A stretch of DNA of 64,000 nucleotides from Burkholderia sp. BCC1644 (GTDB lineage: Bacteria > Pseudomonadota > Gammaproteobacteria > Burkholderiales > Burkholderiaceae). Positions within the stretch are counted from its first letter, which is position 1. Each line of letters opens with the position of its first letter. The position numbers and the translations under genes are program-made. Where the stretch lies: assembly GCF_902833225.1 (NCBI RefSeq), contig NZ_CADFEI010000016.1:62001-126000 (forward strand), written 5' to 3'. The notes under the pieces are model-generated. The model did not search any database. It was given only the letters and a program-made list of their open reading frames with translations, and was not told where the DNA came from. Shown here one piece after another: positions 8,897 to 18,739 of the stretch.

Positions 8897-10045
8897 ATGA
8901 AAATCACCCGCCTCGAAACCTTCGTCGTCCCGCCGCGCTGGCTGTTCCTCAAGATCGAAACCGACGAGGGCATCGTCGGCTGGGGCGAGCCGGTCGTCGA
9001 AGGCCGCGCGCATACGGTCGAGGCCGCCGTGCAGGAGCTGGCCGACTACCTCGTCGGCCGCGACCCGCTACTGATCGAAGACCACTGGCAGGTGATGTAC
9101 CGCGCGGGCTTCTATCGCGGCGGCCCGATCATGATGAGCGCGATCGCCGGCGTCGACCAGGCGCTGTGGGACATCTTGGGCAAGCATCACGGCGTGCCCG
9201 TGCACGCGCTGCTGGGCGGCCAGGTGCGCGATCGCATCAAGGTGTATTCGTGGATCGGCGGCGACCGGCCGAGCGACGTCGCGAACAATGCGCGCGCGGT
9301 CGTCGAGCGCGGCTTCAAGGCCGTGAAGATGAACGGCTCCGAGGAGCTGCAGATCGTCGATACCTACGACAAGGTCGAGCAGGTGATCGCGAACGTCTCG
9401 GCCGTGCGCGATGCAGTCGGCCCGCACGTCGGGATCGGCGTCGACTTCCACGGCCGCGTGCACAAGCCGATGGCGAAGGTGCTCGCGAAGGAACTCGACC
9501 CGTACAAGCTGATGTTCATCGAGGAGCCGGTGCTGTCGGAGAACGCCGAGGCGCTGCGCGACATCGTCAACCAGACCAACACGCCGATCGCGCTCGGCGA
9601 GCGGCTGTACTCGCGCTGGGACTTCAAGCACATCCTCGCGGGCGGCTACGTCGACATCATCCAGCCCGACGCGTCGCACGCGGGCGGCATCACCGAGTGC
9701 CGCAAGATCGCGACGCTCGCGGAAAGCTACGACGTCGCGCTCGCGCTGCACTGCCCGCTCGGCCCGATCGCGCTCGCCGCGTGCCTGCAGCTCGACGCGG
9801 TCAGCTACAACGCGTTCATCCAGGAACAGAGCCTCGGCATCCACTACAACCAGGGCAACGACCTGCTCGACTACCTGCGCAACCCCGAGGTGTTCCGCTA
9901 CGAGGACGGCTTCGTCGCGATCCCGCAGGGCCCGGGGCTCGGCATCGACGTGAACGAGGAGAAGGTGCGCGAGATGGCGAAGACGGGCCACCGCTGGCGC
10001 AACCCGGTGTGGCGCCACGCGGACGGCAGCGTCGCCGAATGGTGA
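8897..10045 (+). CDS. dgoD: D-galactonate dehydratase
   Basis: Converts D-galactonate to 2-keto-3-deoxygalactonate in the De Ley-Doudoroff route; cytoplasmic, Mg-dependent, enolase superfamily (mandelate racemase group). The 382-residue product matches the length I recall for E. coli DgoD and shares its landmarks: LPPRW-like [56 protein letters not shown] and the C-terminal SVAEW. The ATG at 8897 follows GGAG at 8885-8888; the ATG at 8882 sits inside that ribosome site and is rejected. No dgoK, dgoA or transporter gene is adjacent, so the rest of the pathway must be elsewhere. Confidence 0.95.
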   Translation: MKITRLETFVVPPRWLFLKIETDEGIVGWGEPVVEGRAHTVEAAVQELADYLVGRDPLLIEDHWQVMYRAGFYRGGPIMMSAIAGVDQALWDILGKHHGVPVHALLGGQVRDRIKVYSWIGGDRPSDVANNARAVVERGFKAVKMNGSEELQIVDTYDKVEQVIANVSAVRDAVGPHVGIGVDFHGRVHKPMAKVLAKELDPYKLMFIEEPVLSENAEALRDIVNQTNTPIALGERLYSRWDFKHILAGGYVDIIQPDASHAGGITECRKIATLAESYDVALALHCPLGPIALAACLQLDAVSYNAFIQEQSLGIHYNQGNDLLDYLRNPEVFRYEDGFVAIPQGPGLGIDVNEEKVREMAKTGHRWRNPVWRHADGSVAEW

Positions 10046-10101
10046 TGAAGGCGTGAGATGAGCCGGAATGCGCGACGATCACGCCGCGCACCGGCTTCGA
10101 T

Positions 10102-10128
10102 ACGGCCGCCCGACAGGCGGCCGTTTTT
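10102..10128. terminator. Rho-independent terminator after dgoD
   Basis: A perfect 9-bp stem ACGGCCGCC / GGCGGCCGT with a 5-nt loop, followed by a run of T on the plus strand, 56 bp after the dgoD stop. Confidence 0.8.
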
Positions 10129-10191
10129 GCTTCTGCGATCCGCGAGGCTCGACAGCGGGCTTCGCTATCCTGCCCCGCACGGCACCCCCGG

Positions 10192-11124
10192 TCAGCCGAG
10201 CGCCGCGAACCCCGGCACGCTGAACGACAGCACGGCGGCCGCGACGAACACGCCGATCATCGTCATCCCTTCGAGATGCAGGATGTTGCGGAACGTATGC
10301 GCGTCCTCCGTCGACGCGGTGCGGCGCAGGCGCGGCAGCGCCGAGAAGCGGTTCAGGCCGCCGAGCACGAGCGCGAGCGCGACGAGCAGCAGCTTCAGCA
10401 ACAGCACGCGCCCCCACGTGCTGCCGTCGAGCGGCGCGAGCGAACCGCCGAGCCCGCGGATCGCGTTGAGCGCGCCCGTGCCGAGCACGAACACGACCGC
10501 GATGATCGACGTGCGCGACAGGTGCTGGCCGACGCGGATCAGCGCGCCGCGCGCGACCGACGAACCGAGCGCCGGCAGCACCGCGAGCCCGCCCGCGAGC
10601 ACGAGACCGCCCCACACGGCCGTCGCGAGCAGGTGCAGCGTCTGTACGCCAACCGCCGCGGACAGCGCGCCCGTATCGGCCGCGTGGCCGAGCGAGGCCT
10701 TGCCGGCCGCGACCACGATCACCGCGAGCCACAGCACCGCGTGCGCGACCGGGCCATCCGGTTTCGCGAGCGCGACGATCGCGAGCACGACGGCGCCGGC
10801 GAACGCGACGCTCCATGCGAAGCCCGTGTGCGTCTGCATCAGCATGGTCGGAATCGCGGCGAATGCGCCGCCGAGCCCCGCGCCGCTCATCGTCGCGGCC
10901 TCGTAGACGAGCCAGCCGAGATCCGCGAGCACGAGCGCCAGCGCCGCCGCGACCAGCGAATGTTGCGCGCGCAGCCACGCCGGATGCGACGGCGCGATGA
11001 CCGGCCGTGCGCCGTCCTTGCCGAGCCACGCCTTGAGCAATGCCGAGCCGACCGCCATCGCGAACGCGGCGTCCATCAGCGCCGCGAGCGCGACCTGACC
11101 GATCCACAAGCTGTCGAACTTCAT
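10192..11124 (-). CDS. CopD-family copper-resistance-like integral membrane protein
   Basis: A 310-residue inner-membrane protein with about eight predicted helices. The C-terminal half matches the CopD/YcnJ-type domain (TLHLLATAVWGGLVLAGG with its conserved His and Trp, then RTSIIAVVFVLGTGALNA and LLLKLLLVALALVLGGLNR). The ATG at 11124 is preceded by GGGAGGG. CopD homologues are associated with copper uptake or resistance; no copC is adjacent, so the role is inferred from family only. It faces away from the downstream cytochrome genes. Confidence 0.85.
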   Translation of the reverse strand: MKFDSLWIGQVALAALMDAAFAMAVGSALLKAWLGKDGARPVIAPSHPAWLRAQHSLVAAALALVLADLGWLVYEAATMSGAGLGGAFAAIPTMLMQTHTGFAWSVAFAGAVVLAIVALAKPDGPVAHAVLWLAVIVVAAGKASLGHAADTGALSAAVGVQTLHLLATAVWGGLVLAGGLAVLPALGSSVARGALIRVGQHLSRTSIIAVVFVLGTGALNAIRGLGGSLAPLDGSTWGRVLLLKLLLVALALVLGGLNRFSALPRLRRTASTEDAHTFRNILHLEGMTMIGVFVAAAVLSFSVPGFAALG

Positions 11125-11514
11125 CGCGCACACCCTCCCGAAAGCGACGGGCCGGCAGGGCGGCGGCAATGGGACGGACGGCGTGAGGCAGGCAACGGCA
11201 CGGTAGAAAACGTCATCGATGAATCCGGAAACGGGAGAAATGACTGGACCAGCGGCGGAGGCGGCGCCGCGCGACCCGCGAGTGTACGGTCTTCGATGGG
11301 GAAAACGCACGCCGGTTCACACAGCGGCGCCGCAATGCGCGTCAAATTGTCGCAAGTCGCGAACAGACAGGAACCGATGTCCTTTTGCCAAATAGCCGTC
11401 ATTACCCATCGATGATAGAATGCCGCGTCGCAGCAGCCCGGCTGTCCTGCCGTCCATGCGCCGAGCCGATCGTAGCCCGGACAAGGTCCCCGACGAATAA
11501 ACATGGAGTCTCGT
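11125..11514. other. 390-bp divergent intergenic region, copD-like gene to cytochrome gene
   Basis: No supported gene. It must contain promoters for both neighbours. A TAGAAT hexamer at 11416-11421 could be a -10 element for the cytochrome operon, but no good -35 is visible at 16-18 bp. The segment 11341-11425 is noticeably less GC-rich than its surroundings. Confidence 0.4.
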
Positions 11515-12267
11515 GTGTCTTCAAGACGCCTCTTCCGTCCGCTGCTCGCCGTTCTGATGATCGGCGGCGCGGGCCTTATGAGCGCTGCCCAAGCGCAGAC
11601 CAAGCCCACGGAGCAAGCGCACGCCCAGCAGGCGCCGCTCAAGGCACCCGATACCATGGCCGAGCGCGTGCGCGGCTGTACCGCATGCCACGGCGTCCAC
11701 GGCCAGGGCACGGACAACGATTATTTCCCGCGTCTTGCCGGCAAGCCGGCCGAGTACCTGTACAACCAGCTCGTCAACTTCCGTGACGGCCGGCGCAAGT
11801 ACCCGCCGATGAACTACCTGCTGACGTACCTGAACGACGACTACCTGCGCGAAATCGCCGAGCACTTCTCGGCCGAACGTCCGCCGTATCCGACGCCGGC
11901 GAAGTCGACGCTGCCGGCCGCGACGCTCGCACGCGGCAAGCAGCTCGTCACGCAGGGCGATCCGTCCCGCAAGCTGCCGGCCTGCGTGGCCTGCCACGGC
12001 GCAGGGTTGACCGGCATGCAGCCGGCGATCCCGGGCCTCGTCGGCCTGCACGCCGATTACCTGAGCGCGCAGCTCGGCGCCTGGCGCTCGGGCAACCGCC
12101 ACGCGAAGGCACCGGATTGCATGCACGACATCGCATCGAAGCTTTCCGACGAAGACGTGACGGCCGTGACCGCCTGGCTCGCCGCGCAACCGGCGCCCGC
12201 CAACCCCGTGCCGGCCCCGGCGCGTTCGATGAAGACTCCGCTCGCCTGCGGCAGCGAACCGCAATAA
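11515..12267 (+). CDS. Cytochrome c4-like dihaem protein
   Basis: A periplasmic dihaem c-type cytochrome, about 250 aa. An N-terminal signal peptide (RRLFRPLLAVLMIGGAGLMSAAQA) precedes two CxxCH haem motifs, CTACH and CVACH, in two similar half-domains, each with the PRLAGKPAEYL / PGLVGLHADYL repeat typical of c4. A GTG start at 11515 is six bases after GGAG and is preferred; the upstream ATG at 11503 (254 aa) overlaps that ribosome site. It is separated by 19 bp from a second cytochrome gene, so the two probably form an operon that carries electrons to a terminal oxidase. Confidence 0.88.
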   Translation: MSSRRLFRPLLAVLMIGGAGLMSAAQAQTKPTEQAHAQQAPLKAPDTMAERVRGCTACHGVHGQGTDNDYFPRLAGKPAEYLYNQLVNFRDGRRKYPPMNYLLTYLNDDYLREIAEHFSAERPPYPTPAKSTLPAATLARGKQLVTQGDPSRKLPACVACHGAGLTGMQPAIPGLVGLHADYLSAQLGAWRSGNRHAKAPDCMHDIASKLSDEDVTAVTAWLAAQPAPANPVPAPARSMKTPLACGSEPQ

Positions 12268-12286
12268 GGCAAGGGAGACAGACACA

Positions 12287-13585
12287 ATGAAACGCAAGTC
12301 CCTGTTTGCACTCTCGGCCGCCGCGATCGTCGCGGCCGCCGCCCTCGTCCCCGTCCTGTGGCCGGGCAACGACACGCTGCACGGCGCTTCCGCCGTCGCG
12401 GCCACGCCGGCCGACCAGGCCGCGCTGATCAAGAAGGGCGAATACCTCGCGCGCGTCGGCGACTGTATCGCGTGCCACACCGTGCGCGGCGGCAAGTCGT
12501 TCGCGGGCGGCCTGCCGATGGCGACGCCGTTCGGCACGATGTACACGCCGAACATCACGCCGGACGACCAGAACGGTATCGGCAAGTGGACGTCGGACGA
12601 CTTCTACCGCGCGATGCACACGGGTCGCTCGAAGGACGGCAGCCTGCTCTACCCGGGCTTCCCGTTCGCGAGCTACACGAAGGTCACGCGCTCGGATTCG
12701 GACGCGATCTACGCATACCTGCGCTCGGTCGCACCGGTGTCGGTGCCGAGCCGTCCGCACGAACTGAAGTTCCCGTTCAACAACCGCAACCTGCTGATCG
12801 GCTGGCGCACGCTGTTCTTCAAGGAAGGCGAGTACAAGCCGGATCCGACGAAGTCGGTCGAATGGAACCGCGGTGCGTACCTCGTCGAAGGCCTCGGCCA
12901 CTGCTCGATGTGCCACACGTCGATCAACATGATGGGCGGCCCGGTGAGCTCGTCGGCGTTCGCCGGCGGCCTGATCCCGCTGCAGAACTGGTATGCGCCG
13001 TCGCTGACGAACGACAAGGAACTCGGCCTCGGCGACTGGCACGTGCAGGAGCTGTCCGACCTGCTGCAGGCCGGCGTGTCGCACAAGGGCGCCGTGTTCG
13101 GCCCGATGGCGGACGTGGTCCACAACAGCCTGCAGTACATGACCGACGAAGATACGCGCGCGATGTCGACGTACCTGAAGTCGATCCCGCAGAAGGCTGA
13201 AGCGCCGAAGAACATGCAGTACGAGCCGTCGAAGCAATTCGGCAACGCGCTGTTCGACCAGGGCAAGAAGATCTACGCGGACAACTGCGCGACCTGCCAC
13301 GCCGAAACCGGCGCCGGCAAGCCGCCTGCTTATCCGCCGCTCGCGGGCAACCACTCGATCATGATGGAATCGGCCGTCAACCCGATCCGCATGGTGCTGA
13401 ATGGCGGCTATCCGCCGAGCACGTTCAAGAACCCGCGTCCGTACGGCATGCCGCCGTTCGCGCAGTCGCTCTCGAACCAGGAAGTCGCAGCAGTAGTAAC
13501 GTACATCCGGATGTCGTGGGGCAACAACGGTACGCCGATCTCGCCACAACAGGTGAGTGACCTGCGTTCCGCGCCGCTTGACTAA
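12287..13585 (+). CDS. Trihaem c-type cytochrome, alcohol-dehydrogenase subunit II type
   Basis: A 432-residue secreted cytochrome with an uncleaved or cleaved N-terminal hydrophobic segment (residues 5-25) and three haem motifs, CIACH, CSMCH and CATCH. This is the layout of the cytochrome subunit of membrane alcohol, gluconate or sorbitol dehydrogenases (GGLPMATPFGTMYTPNITPD and FPFASYTKVTRSD stretches are typical). No dehydrogenase subunit gene is adjacent; here it is paired only with the c4-like gene. It likely passes electrons from periplasmic oxidation to the ubiquinone pool or an oxidase. ATG at 12287 follows AAGGGAGA. Confidence 0.9.
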   Translation: MKRKSLFALSAAAIVAAAALVPVLWPGNDTLHGASAVAATPADQAALIKKGEYLARVGDCIACHTVRGGKSFAGGLPMATPFGTMYTPNITPDDQNGIGKWTSDDFYRAMHTGRSKDGSLLYPGFPFASYTKVTRSDSDAIYAYLRSVAPVSVPSRPHELKFPFNNRNLLIGWRTLFFKEGEYKPDPTKSVEWNRGAYLVEGLGHCSMCHTSINMMGGPVSSSAFAGGLIPLQNWYAPSLTNDKELGLGDWHVQELSDLLQAGVSHKGAVFGPMADVVHNSLQYMTDEDTRAMSTYLKSIPQKAEAPKNMQYEPSKQFGNALFDQGKKIYADNCATCHAETGAGKPPAYPPLAGNHSIMMESAVNPIRMVLNGGYPPSTFKNPRPYGMPPFAQSLSNQEVAAVVTYIRMSWGNNGTPISPQQVSDLRSAPLD

Positions 13586-13603
13586 ATAACGCGTGACGCA
13601 AAC

Positions 13604-13645
13604 GGGGCGCGGCTGCGGGAAACCGCAGCCGCGCCCCTTTGCTTT
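13604..13645 (+). terminator. Rho-independent terminator after the cytochrome operon
   Basis: A perfect 15-bp GC stem (13604-13618 pairing with 13623-13637), loop GAAA, followed by TTTGCTTTTT. It lies 18 bp after the cytochrome stop. Confidence 0.9.
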
Positions 13646-13712
13646 TTGCGACGCCAGTCCCCGCGCGGGCCGCGCGAGGTGTCGCCGATCATAAAACTCA
13701 AGAGTGGTATCT

Positions 13713-15176
13713 ATGTCTTTCGAATCTCTCGGCCTGGCCGAACCGCTGGTCAAGGCGGTCAACGAGCTCGGCTACACGTCGCCGACTCCGATCCAGCAGC
13801 AGGCAATCCCTGCCGTCCTCGGCGGCGGCGACCTGCTCGCCGGCGCGCAAACGGGCACCGGCAAGACCGCCGGCTTCACGCTGCCGATCCTGCAACGCCT
13901 GCACACGTTCTACGCGGACAACCGCGGCGCGAAGCGCGCGGTGCGCGCACTGATCCTCACGCCGACGCGCGAACTCGCCGCGCAGGTCGAGGAAAGCGTC
14001 CGTGCGTACAGCAAGTACCTGAAGCTGCGCTCGACCGTGATGTTCGGCGGCGTCAGCATCAATCCGCAGATCGACGCGCTCAAGCGCGGCGTCGACATCG
14101 TTGTCGCGACGCCGGGCCGCCTGCTCGACCACATGCAGCAGAAGACCATCGACCTGTCGGATCTCGACATCCTCGTGCTCGACGAAGCCGACCGGATGCT
14201 GGACATGGGCTTCATCCACGACATCAAGCGCGTGCTCGCGAAGCTGCCGCCGCAACGTCAGAACCTGCTGTTCTCGGCCACCTTCTCCGATGAAATCAAG
14301 GCGCTCGCGGACAGCCTGCTCGACTCGCCCGCGCTGATCGAGGTCGCACGCCGCAACACGACCGCCGAAAGCGTCGCGCAGAAGATCCACCCGGTCGACC
14401 GCGATCGCAAGCGCGAGCTGCTCACGCACCTGATCCGCGAACACAACTGGTTCCAGGTGCTGGTGTTCACGCGTACCAAGCACGGCGCGAACCGGCTCGC
14501 CGAACAGCTGACGAAGGACGGCATCAGCGCGATGGCGATCCACGGCAACAAGAGCCAGTCGGCCCGCACGCGCGCGCTGGCCGAGTTCAAGAACAGCACG
14601 CTGCAGGTGCTCGTCGCGACCGATATCGCCGCGCGCGGGATCGACATCGACCAGCTGCCGCACGTCGTCAACTTCGACCTGCCGAACGTGCCCGAGGATT
14701 ACGTGCACCGGATCGGCCGCACGGGCCGCGCGGGCGCGACCGGCGAAGCCGTGTCGCTCGTGTGCGTCGACGAGAAGCTGCTGCTGCGCGACATCGAGCG
14801 GCTGATCAAGCGCGAGATTCCGCAGGAAGTCATCGCGGGCTTCGAACCCGATCCGCACGCGAAGCCGGAGCCGATCCAGCAGCGCCGCGGCCAGCAGCAG
14901 CCGCGCGGCGGTAGCGGTGGTGGCGGCAGCGGCAATCGCCAGCCGCGTGCAGGCGGCTCAGGCCAGCCGGCCGCGAAACGCGACGGCAGCCCGCAACCGA
15001 AAGCCGCGCAACAGAAGGCCGCGAAGCCGCGCGCGCAAGGCGGTGCCGGCGCCGGCGCCGGCGGCAATAGCGGCGGACGTCCGGCGGGCGGCGGCAACGG
15101 CGCACGCCCGGCGAACGGCAATGCCGCGCACGCGAACCGCAATCGTTCGTCGCGCAGCGGCCAGCGCGGTCACTGA
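13713..15176 (+). CDS. rhlE: ATP-dependent DEAD-box RNA helicase RhlE
   Basis: Unwinds structured RNA; cytoplasmic. The 487-residue product has the helicase core with AQTGTGKT (45-52), PTREL (84-88), DEAD (157-160), SAT (188-190) and [10 protein letters not shown] near residue 330. From about residue 390 there is a low-complexity Gly/Gln/Arg/Ala tail, common in beta-proteobacterial RhlE proteins and probably RNA-binding. The ATG at 13713 aligns with the family N-terminus (MSFESLGL); the GTG at 13704 is less likely. The 3' end overlaps the convergent gene by 7 bp. Confidence 0.93.
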   Translation: MSFESLGLAEPLVKAVNELGYTSPTPIQQQAIPAVLGGGDLLAGAQTGTGKTAGFTLPILQRLHTFYADNRGAKRAVRALILTPTRELAAQVEESVRAYSKYLKLRSTVMFGGVSINPQIDALKRGVDIVVATPGRLLDHMQQKTIDLSDLDILVLDEADRMLDMGFIHDIKRVLAKLPPQRQNLLFSATFSDEIKALADSLLDSPALIEVARRNTTAESVAQKIHPVDRDRKRELLTHLIREHNWFQVLVFTRTKHGANRLAEQLTKDGISAMAIHGNKSQSARTRALAEFKNSTLQVLVATDIAARGIDIDQLPHVVNFDLPNVPEDYVHRIGRTGRAGATGEAVSLVCVDEKLLLRDIERLIKREIPQEVIAGFEPDPHAKPEPIQQRRGQQQPRGGSGGGGSGNRQPRAGGSGQPAAKRDGSPQPKAAQQKAAKPRAQGGAGAGAGGNSGGRPAGGGNGARPANGNAAHANRNRSSRSGQRGH

Positions 15177-15676
15177 AGCCGCGCGGCTGCGTGCCGCAGG
15201 TGCTCGACCTGGCGTTGCCAGCGTGCGAGCACCGCGGCACGATCCCCTTCCAGCGTGAACGTGACACCTGTCGCGAGACGCGCATAGCCGACCCGCTGCG
15301 CATCGCCGTGCGCGATCGTCGCAGCGAATCCGGCGAGGCCGCCGAAGTCTCCTTCGAGCGGCGTCATCTTCAATTGCGCCTGAAAGAACGCGCCGTCGGC
15401 GACGAGCGTCAACGCGGCCGTGCGCCGTTGCGTGATCGCGCGCGCCGCCCGCGACTGCGGCCATAGCGCGACCAGCAGCGTGCGCGCATCGTGCGCGTAG
15501 ATCTCGCCGACGCCGAGCAGCGTCGTGCGCAACTGTCCGTCGTCGGTCGCGACGATCAGCGATGCGGCGAGATCGGCATGGCGCTCAAGCGCGCTGCCGT
15601 CGAACAGCGCGACGACGGCCGGCGGCCACGCGTCGAACGTCCATTGTTCGAGTGCGTGGCGATGGGTATCGGTCAT
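15170..15676 (-). CDS. Pyridoxamine-phosphate-oxidase-like (flavin split-barrel) protein, function unknown
   Basis: A 168-residue soluble protein. The run [24 protein letters not shown] followed by [16 protein letters not shown] and [21 protein letters not shown] is consistent with an FMN-binding split beta-barrel, but I see no decisive catalytic motif. It is convergent with rhlE (7-bp overlap of coding ends) and lies downstream of the ferritin-like gene on the same strand, 70 bp away. The family call is tentative; the coding call is firm from frame quality and codon use. Confidence 0.7.
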   Translation of the reverse strand: MTDTHRHALEQWTFDAWPPAVVALFDGSALERHADLAASLIVATDDGQLRTTLLGVGEIYAHDARTLLVALWPQSRAARAITQRRTAALTLVADGAFFQAQLKMTPLEGDFGGLAGFAATIAHGDAQRVGYARLATGVTFTLEGDRAAVLARWQRQVEHLRHAAARLQ

Positions 15677-15746
15677 GATGGCGTGGCCCTGGTGCGGATC
15701 GGATGAGGATGCGCCAGCTTACGCGCGACGGGCCGGGCCGACGCGA

Positions 15747-16574
15747 TCAGCGCAGGAAAACGTGCCGCGTGATCTTCGTGAGCGGATAGTGGACGCCCGG
15801 CTGGATCTTCGCGGGCAGGTCGAGCGGCTTGAGCAGCATCTTCACGCACATGTCGGCCGACAGGTTGCGCCGCACGAGCGAATTGATGCGCGCCGCGCGC
15901 TCGCGGTTGTATTGATTGTCGCCGATGCGATCGGGATAGCGGATCGCGAACACGTGGCGCAGCGCGATCTCGGAATCCTCGTTCTTGATTTCCATCACGC
16001 GACGCATCAACGCGCCGAGCACTGCGAGCCGGCCGTTGCCCTCGACCTGGTTGTACTTCTTGAAGAACTTGAAGAAGTGCTTGTAGTGACGCACTTCGTC
16101 CGTGCGGATGTTGTCGGTGATTTCCTTCAGCACGGGCTCGTCCGAGCATTCGTTGATCGCGCGATAGAGCGTGGCCGTGCCCGTCTCGACGACGCAGCGC
16201 GCGACCATTTCGAGCGCGCGGGTCTTCTCGAACGCCTCGACCGAGCAGGTCTTCGAATACTCGGCGAAGAAATTCGCGAACGCGGTATCCCAGTCGAACT
16301 CGGGCCACACGTGCGCGATGTACGCCTTCAGCGCGCGGCCATGCTGCAATTCTTCGTGCTCCCATGCATTGTTGAGCCATGCGGAGACTTCCGGATCGTC
16401 ATTGAAGAATGTGCTCAGATTGCTCGTGTAGAGATCCGAGCCGCTTTCGATGAACGACGACGCGCACAGCAACAGCAACAGATCCTCGTTCGCGGCGGCA
16501 CGCTGACGATCGATCCGGTTCAGGTCGATGTCCTCGATACGCCACGGCATGACATGCGTCGTTTTAGTGTCCAT
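15747..16574 (-). CDS. Ferritin-like diiron-domain protein
   Basis: A 275-residue, mostly helical protein with paired carboxylate/His motifs of a ferritin-like four-helix bundle: a Glu in AAANEDLLLL, WEHEELQHG, then CVVETGTATLYRA and TDEVRHYKHF (two Glu, two ExxH-type ligand sets). These are the expected diiron ligands. Function is unassigned; such proteins act as oxidases, oxygenases or iron-storage-like proteins. ATG at 16574 follows a GGAG-like stretch. It may be co-transcribed with the downstream split-barrel protein. Confidence 0.8.
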   Translation of the reverse strand: MDTKTTHVMPWRIEDIDLNRIDRQRAAANEDLLLLLCASSFIESGSDLYTSNLSTFFNDDPEVSAWLNNAWEHEELQHGRALKAYIAHVWPEFDWDTAFANFFAEYSKTCSVEAFEKTRALEMVARCVVETGTATLYRAINECSDEPVLKEITDNIRTDEVRHYKHFFKFFKKYNQVEGNGRLAVLGALMRRVMEIKNEDSEIALRHVFAIRYPDRIGDNQYNRERAARINSLVRRNLSADMCVKMLLKPLDLPAKIQPGVHYPLTKITRHVFLR

Positions 16575-16886
16575 GGTGGTGCGCTCCCAGTCGTCGCGCG
16601 GGGGCCGGCCCGTGCCTCCGGCACAGGCGCCAGCCTTCCCGCAGGCGGCGTTTTACGTCGTTTATAGTGAATTGGTCCGGCCGAACCATGCAGGCATCTT
16701 AGCCGGACTTTGATGTTCGTGCTCCAGAGCACTGACCATAGCCGACAAGCGCAGTTCCACGGCGTCTGTTGCCGTTCGTTAGACGAGTCCTTCAAACCGC
16801 TTGCGCCCGTTCGATGGTATGGGCGCGTCAAACGAAACGGGCGGCCATCCGGCCGCCCGTCGAACCTGCAAAACGGAAGCGATCCG
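16575..16886. other. 312-bp intergenic region with GGT terminator and a short inverted repeat
   Basis: No supported gene. It carries the terminator of the gamma-glutamyltransferase-like gene (16837-16860) and an inverted repeat GTGCTC-CA-GAGCAC at 16719-16732 that could be a protein-binding site upstream of the ferritin-like gene. The plus-strand open frame beginning at 16710 reads through antisense to a real gene and is rejected. Confidence 0.45.
16837..16860 (-). terminator. Hairpin terminator of the gamma-glutamyltransferase-like gene
   Basis: A perfect 10-bp stem, ACGGGCGGCC / GGCCGCCCGT, with a 4-nt loop. On the minus strand it follows the GGT stop by 26 bp and is followed by TTCGTTTG, a weak T-tract. 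Confidence 0.7.
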
Positions 16887-18527
16887 TCAGAAACCGGCCG
16901 CGAGGCCATCCCGCCGGCTGTCGCTCGCGGCCACGTAGCCGCGCTCGCGATCGTCGCGGTCGAGACGCCAGATGAACTGCCCCGAGCCGAAATCCATGTA
17001 AGGATCGTCGATCGACTTGATCGTATGGCCACGTGCGGCCAGCGCGTCGACGGTCGCGCGATTCATCGTCGATTCGACGTCGAGCGTGAAGTCGCGATTG
17101 ACCTTCCAGCGCGGCGCATCGCACGCGGCCTGCGGCTGCTGCCCATGGCCGAGCATCCGCACGACGGTCTGCAGGTGGCCTTGCGGCTGCATGTCGCCGC
17201 CCATCACGCCGAAGCTCATCACGGCCTCGGTGCGGCCGTCGACCTCCTCGGTGACGAACGCCGGGATGATCGTGTGGAACGGCCGCTTGCCGCCCGCGAC
17301 GGCGTTCGGCGAGGCCGGATCCATCGAGAAGCCGTGCCCGCGGTTCTGCAGCGCGATGCCGGCACCCGGCACGACGAGCCCCGAGCCGAAGCCCATGTAG
17401 TTCGACTGGATGAAGCTCACCATCATCCCGCGCTCGTCGGCGGCCGACAGGTAGATCGTGCCGCCCGAATGCGGCCGGCCCGCGCCGAAGTGCGTCGCGC
17501 GCGCCGGGTCGATCAGCTTCGCGCGTTCGGCGAGATACGCATCGTCGAGCATCTGCTCCGGCGTGACTTCCATCGCGCGCGGATCGGCGACGTAACGATA
17601 GACGTCGGCGAACGCGAGCTTCATCGCCTCGATCTGCAGATGCTGCGAGTCGACCGAATCGAGCGGCCATTCGGTCACGCCCGCATGCTCGGCGATCCCG
17701 AGCGCGATCAGCGCGGCGATGCCCTGCCCGTTCGGCGGGATCTCGTGAATCGTGTGGCGGCCGAAGCGCTTGCCGATCGGCTCGACCCATTCGGGCCGGT
17801 ACGCACGCAGGTCGGCTTCGGTCATCGCGCCGCCGCCTTCGCGCGAGAACGCGGCGATGCGCTCGGCGAGCGCACCTTCGTAGAACGCACGGGCACCCTC
17901 CTTCGCGAGCGTGCGCAGCGTCTGCGCATGACCGGGCAGGCACACGCGCTCGCCGACGAGCGGCGCACGGCCGCGCGGCATGAAGGTGTCCGCGAAGCCC
18001 GGCAAGCCCTGCAGTTCGGGCACGGCCGCCGCCCACTTGTGCGCGACGATCGGCGGCACCGCATAGCCGCGCTCCGCGATCTCGATCGCCGGCTCGAGCA
18101 GATCCGCGAACGGCAGCGAACCGAACTTCGCATGCAGCGCCTCCCAGCCCGCGATCACGCCCGGCACGGTGACGGTGTCCCAGCCGCGCGTCGGCTTGTT
18201 CGCGATGCCGCGCGCATCCTCGCCGTGACGCTTGCGGAAGTAGTCGACGCTCCATGCGGCCGGCGCAACGCCCGACGCATTCAGCCCGGACAACCGCTCG
18301 CCGTCCCACACGAGCGCGAACGCGTCGCCGCCGAGCCCGCACGACACAGGTTCGACGACGGTGATCGCGGCCGCGGCGGCCAGCGCCGCGTCGACCGCGT
18401 TGCCGCCCTTCCACAGCATCCGCAGCCCGGCCTGCGCGGCCAGCGGGTGCGACGTCGACACGACGTTGCGCGCGAACACCGGAATGCGGGCCGTCGGATA
18501 CGGGTTGTGCCAGTTGAAGCCAGTCAT
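16887..18527 (-). CDS. Gamma-glutamyltransferase family protein
   Basis: A 546-residue Ntn-hydrolase of the gamma-glutamyltransferase/acylase family. The N-terminal core has GGNAVDAALAAAAAITVVEP and GLGGDAF. The autocatalytic processing site would be at Thr357 in SGGTIYLSAAD, which aligns with the E. coli GGT catalytic Thr. The small subunit follows, with NYMGFGSGLV and GHGFSMDP. No obvious signal peptide is present, unlike periplasmic GGT, so a cytoplasmic hydrolase of gamma-glutamyl or related amides is more likely. The ATG at 18527 has GAGGTGG upstream. It is divergent from the DeoR-type regulator gene. Confidence 0.9.
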   Translation of the reverse strand: MTGFNWHNPYPTARIPVFARNVVSTSHPLAAQAGLRMLWKGGNAVDAALAAAAAITVVEPVSCGLGGDAFALVWDGERLSGLNASGVAPAAWSVDYFRKRHGEDARGIANKPTRGWDTVTVPGVIAGWEALHAKFGSLPFADLLEPAIEIAERGYAVPPIVAHKWAAAVPELQGLPGFADTFMPRGRAPLVGERVCLPGHAQTLRTLAKEGARAFYEGALAERIAAFSREGGGAMTEADLRAYRPEWVEPIGKRFGRHTIHEIPPNGQGIAALIALGIAEHAGVTEWPLDSVDSQHLQIEAMKLAFADVYRYVADPRAMEVTPEQMLDDAYLAERAKLIDPARATHFGAGRPHSGGTIYLSAADERGMMVSFIQSNYMGFGSGLVVPGAGIALQNRGHGFSMDPASPNAVAGGKRPFHTIIPAFVTEEVDGRTEAVMSFGVMGGDMQPQGHLQTVVRMLGHGQQPQAACDAPRWKVNRDFTLDVESTMNRATVDALAARGHTIKSIDDPYMDFGSGQFIWRLDRDDRERGYVAASDSRRDGLAAGF

Positions 18528-18612
18528 CGATGCCACCTCGTCGAAAGCTGAAATGAACACGCCCGCGTGCGCGGGCAATCCGTCATTGCAGCGCGATCGG
18601 CGGAATCGCACA

Positions 18613-18631
18613 AATTCATTTGTCACATGAA
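18613..18631. promoter_or_regulatory. Short inverted repeat between GGT-like and DeoR-type genes
   Basis: ATTCAT-N7-ATGAAT in the 212-bp divergent region. It is AT-rich against a GC-rich background and could be a regulator site for either gene. Weak evidence. Confidence 0.3.
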
Positions 18632-18739
18632 TCCATGCAATTTCCGCATGAATCGTGCGCGCTCGTGCGGGCCAGGCCGGCCGAACGGCGTTGCCGCCCT
18701 TACAATACCTGCTCCGTCTCACGACACGACCATCGAGCC

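Noticed and set aside
16710-18551. 613-codon plus-strand frame opposite the gamma-glutamyltransferase gene
   Set aside because: No recognisable domain; the minus-strand product has family motifs, an active-site Thr and a terminator.
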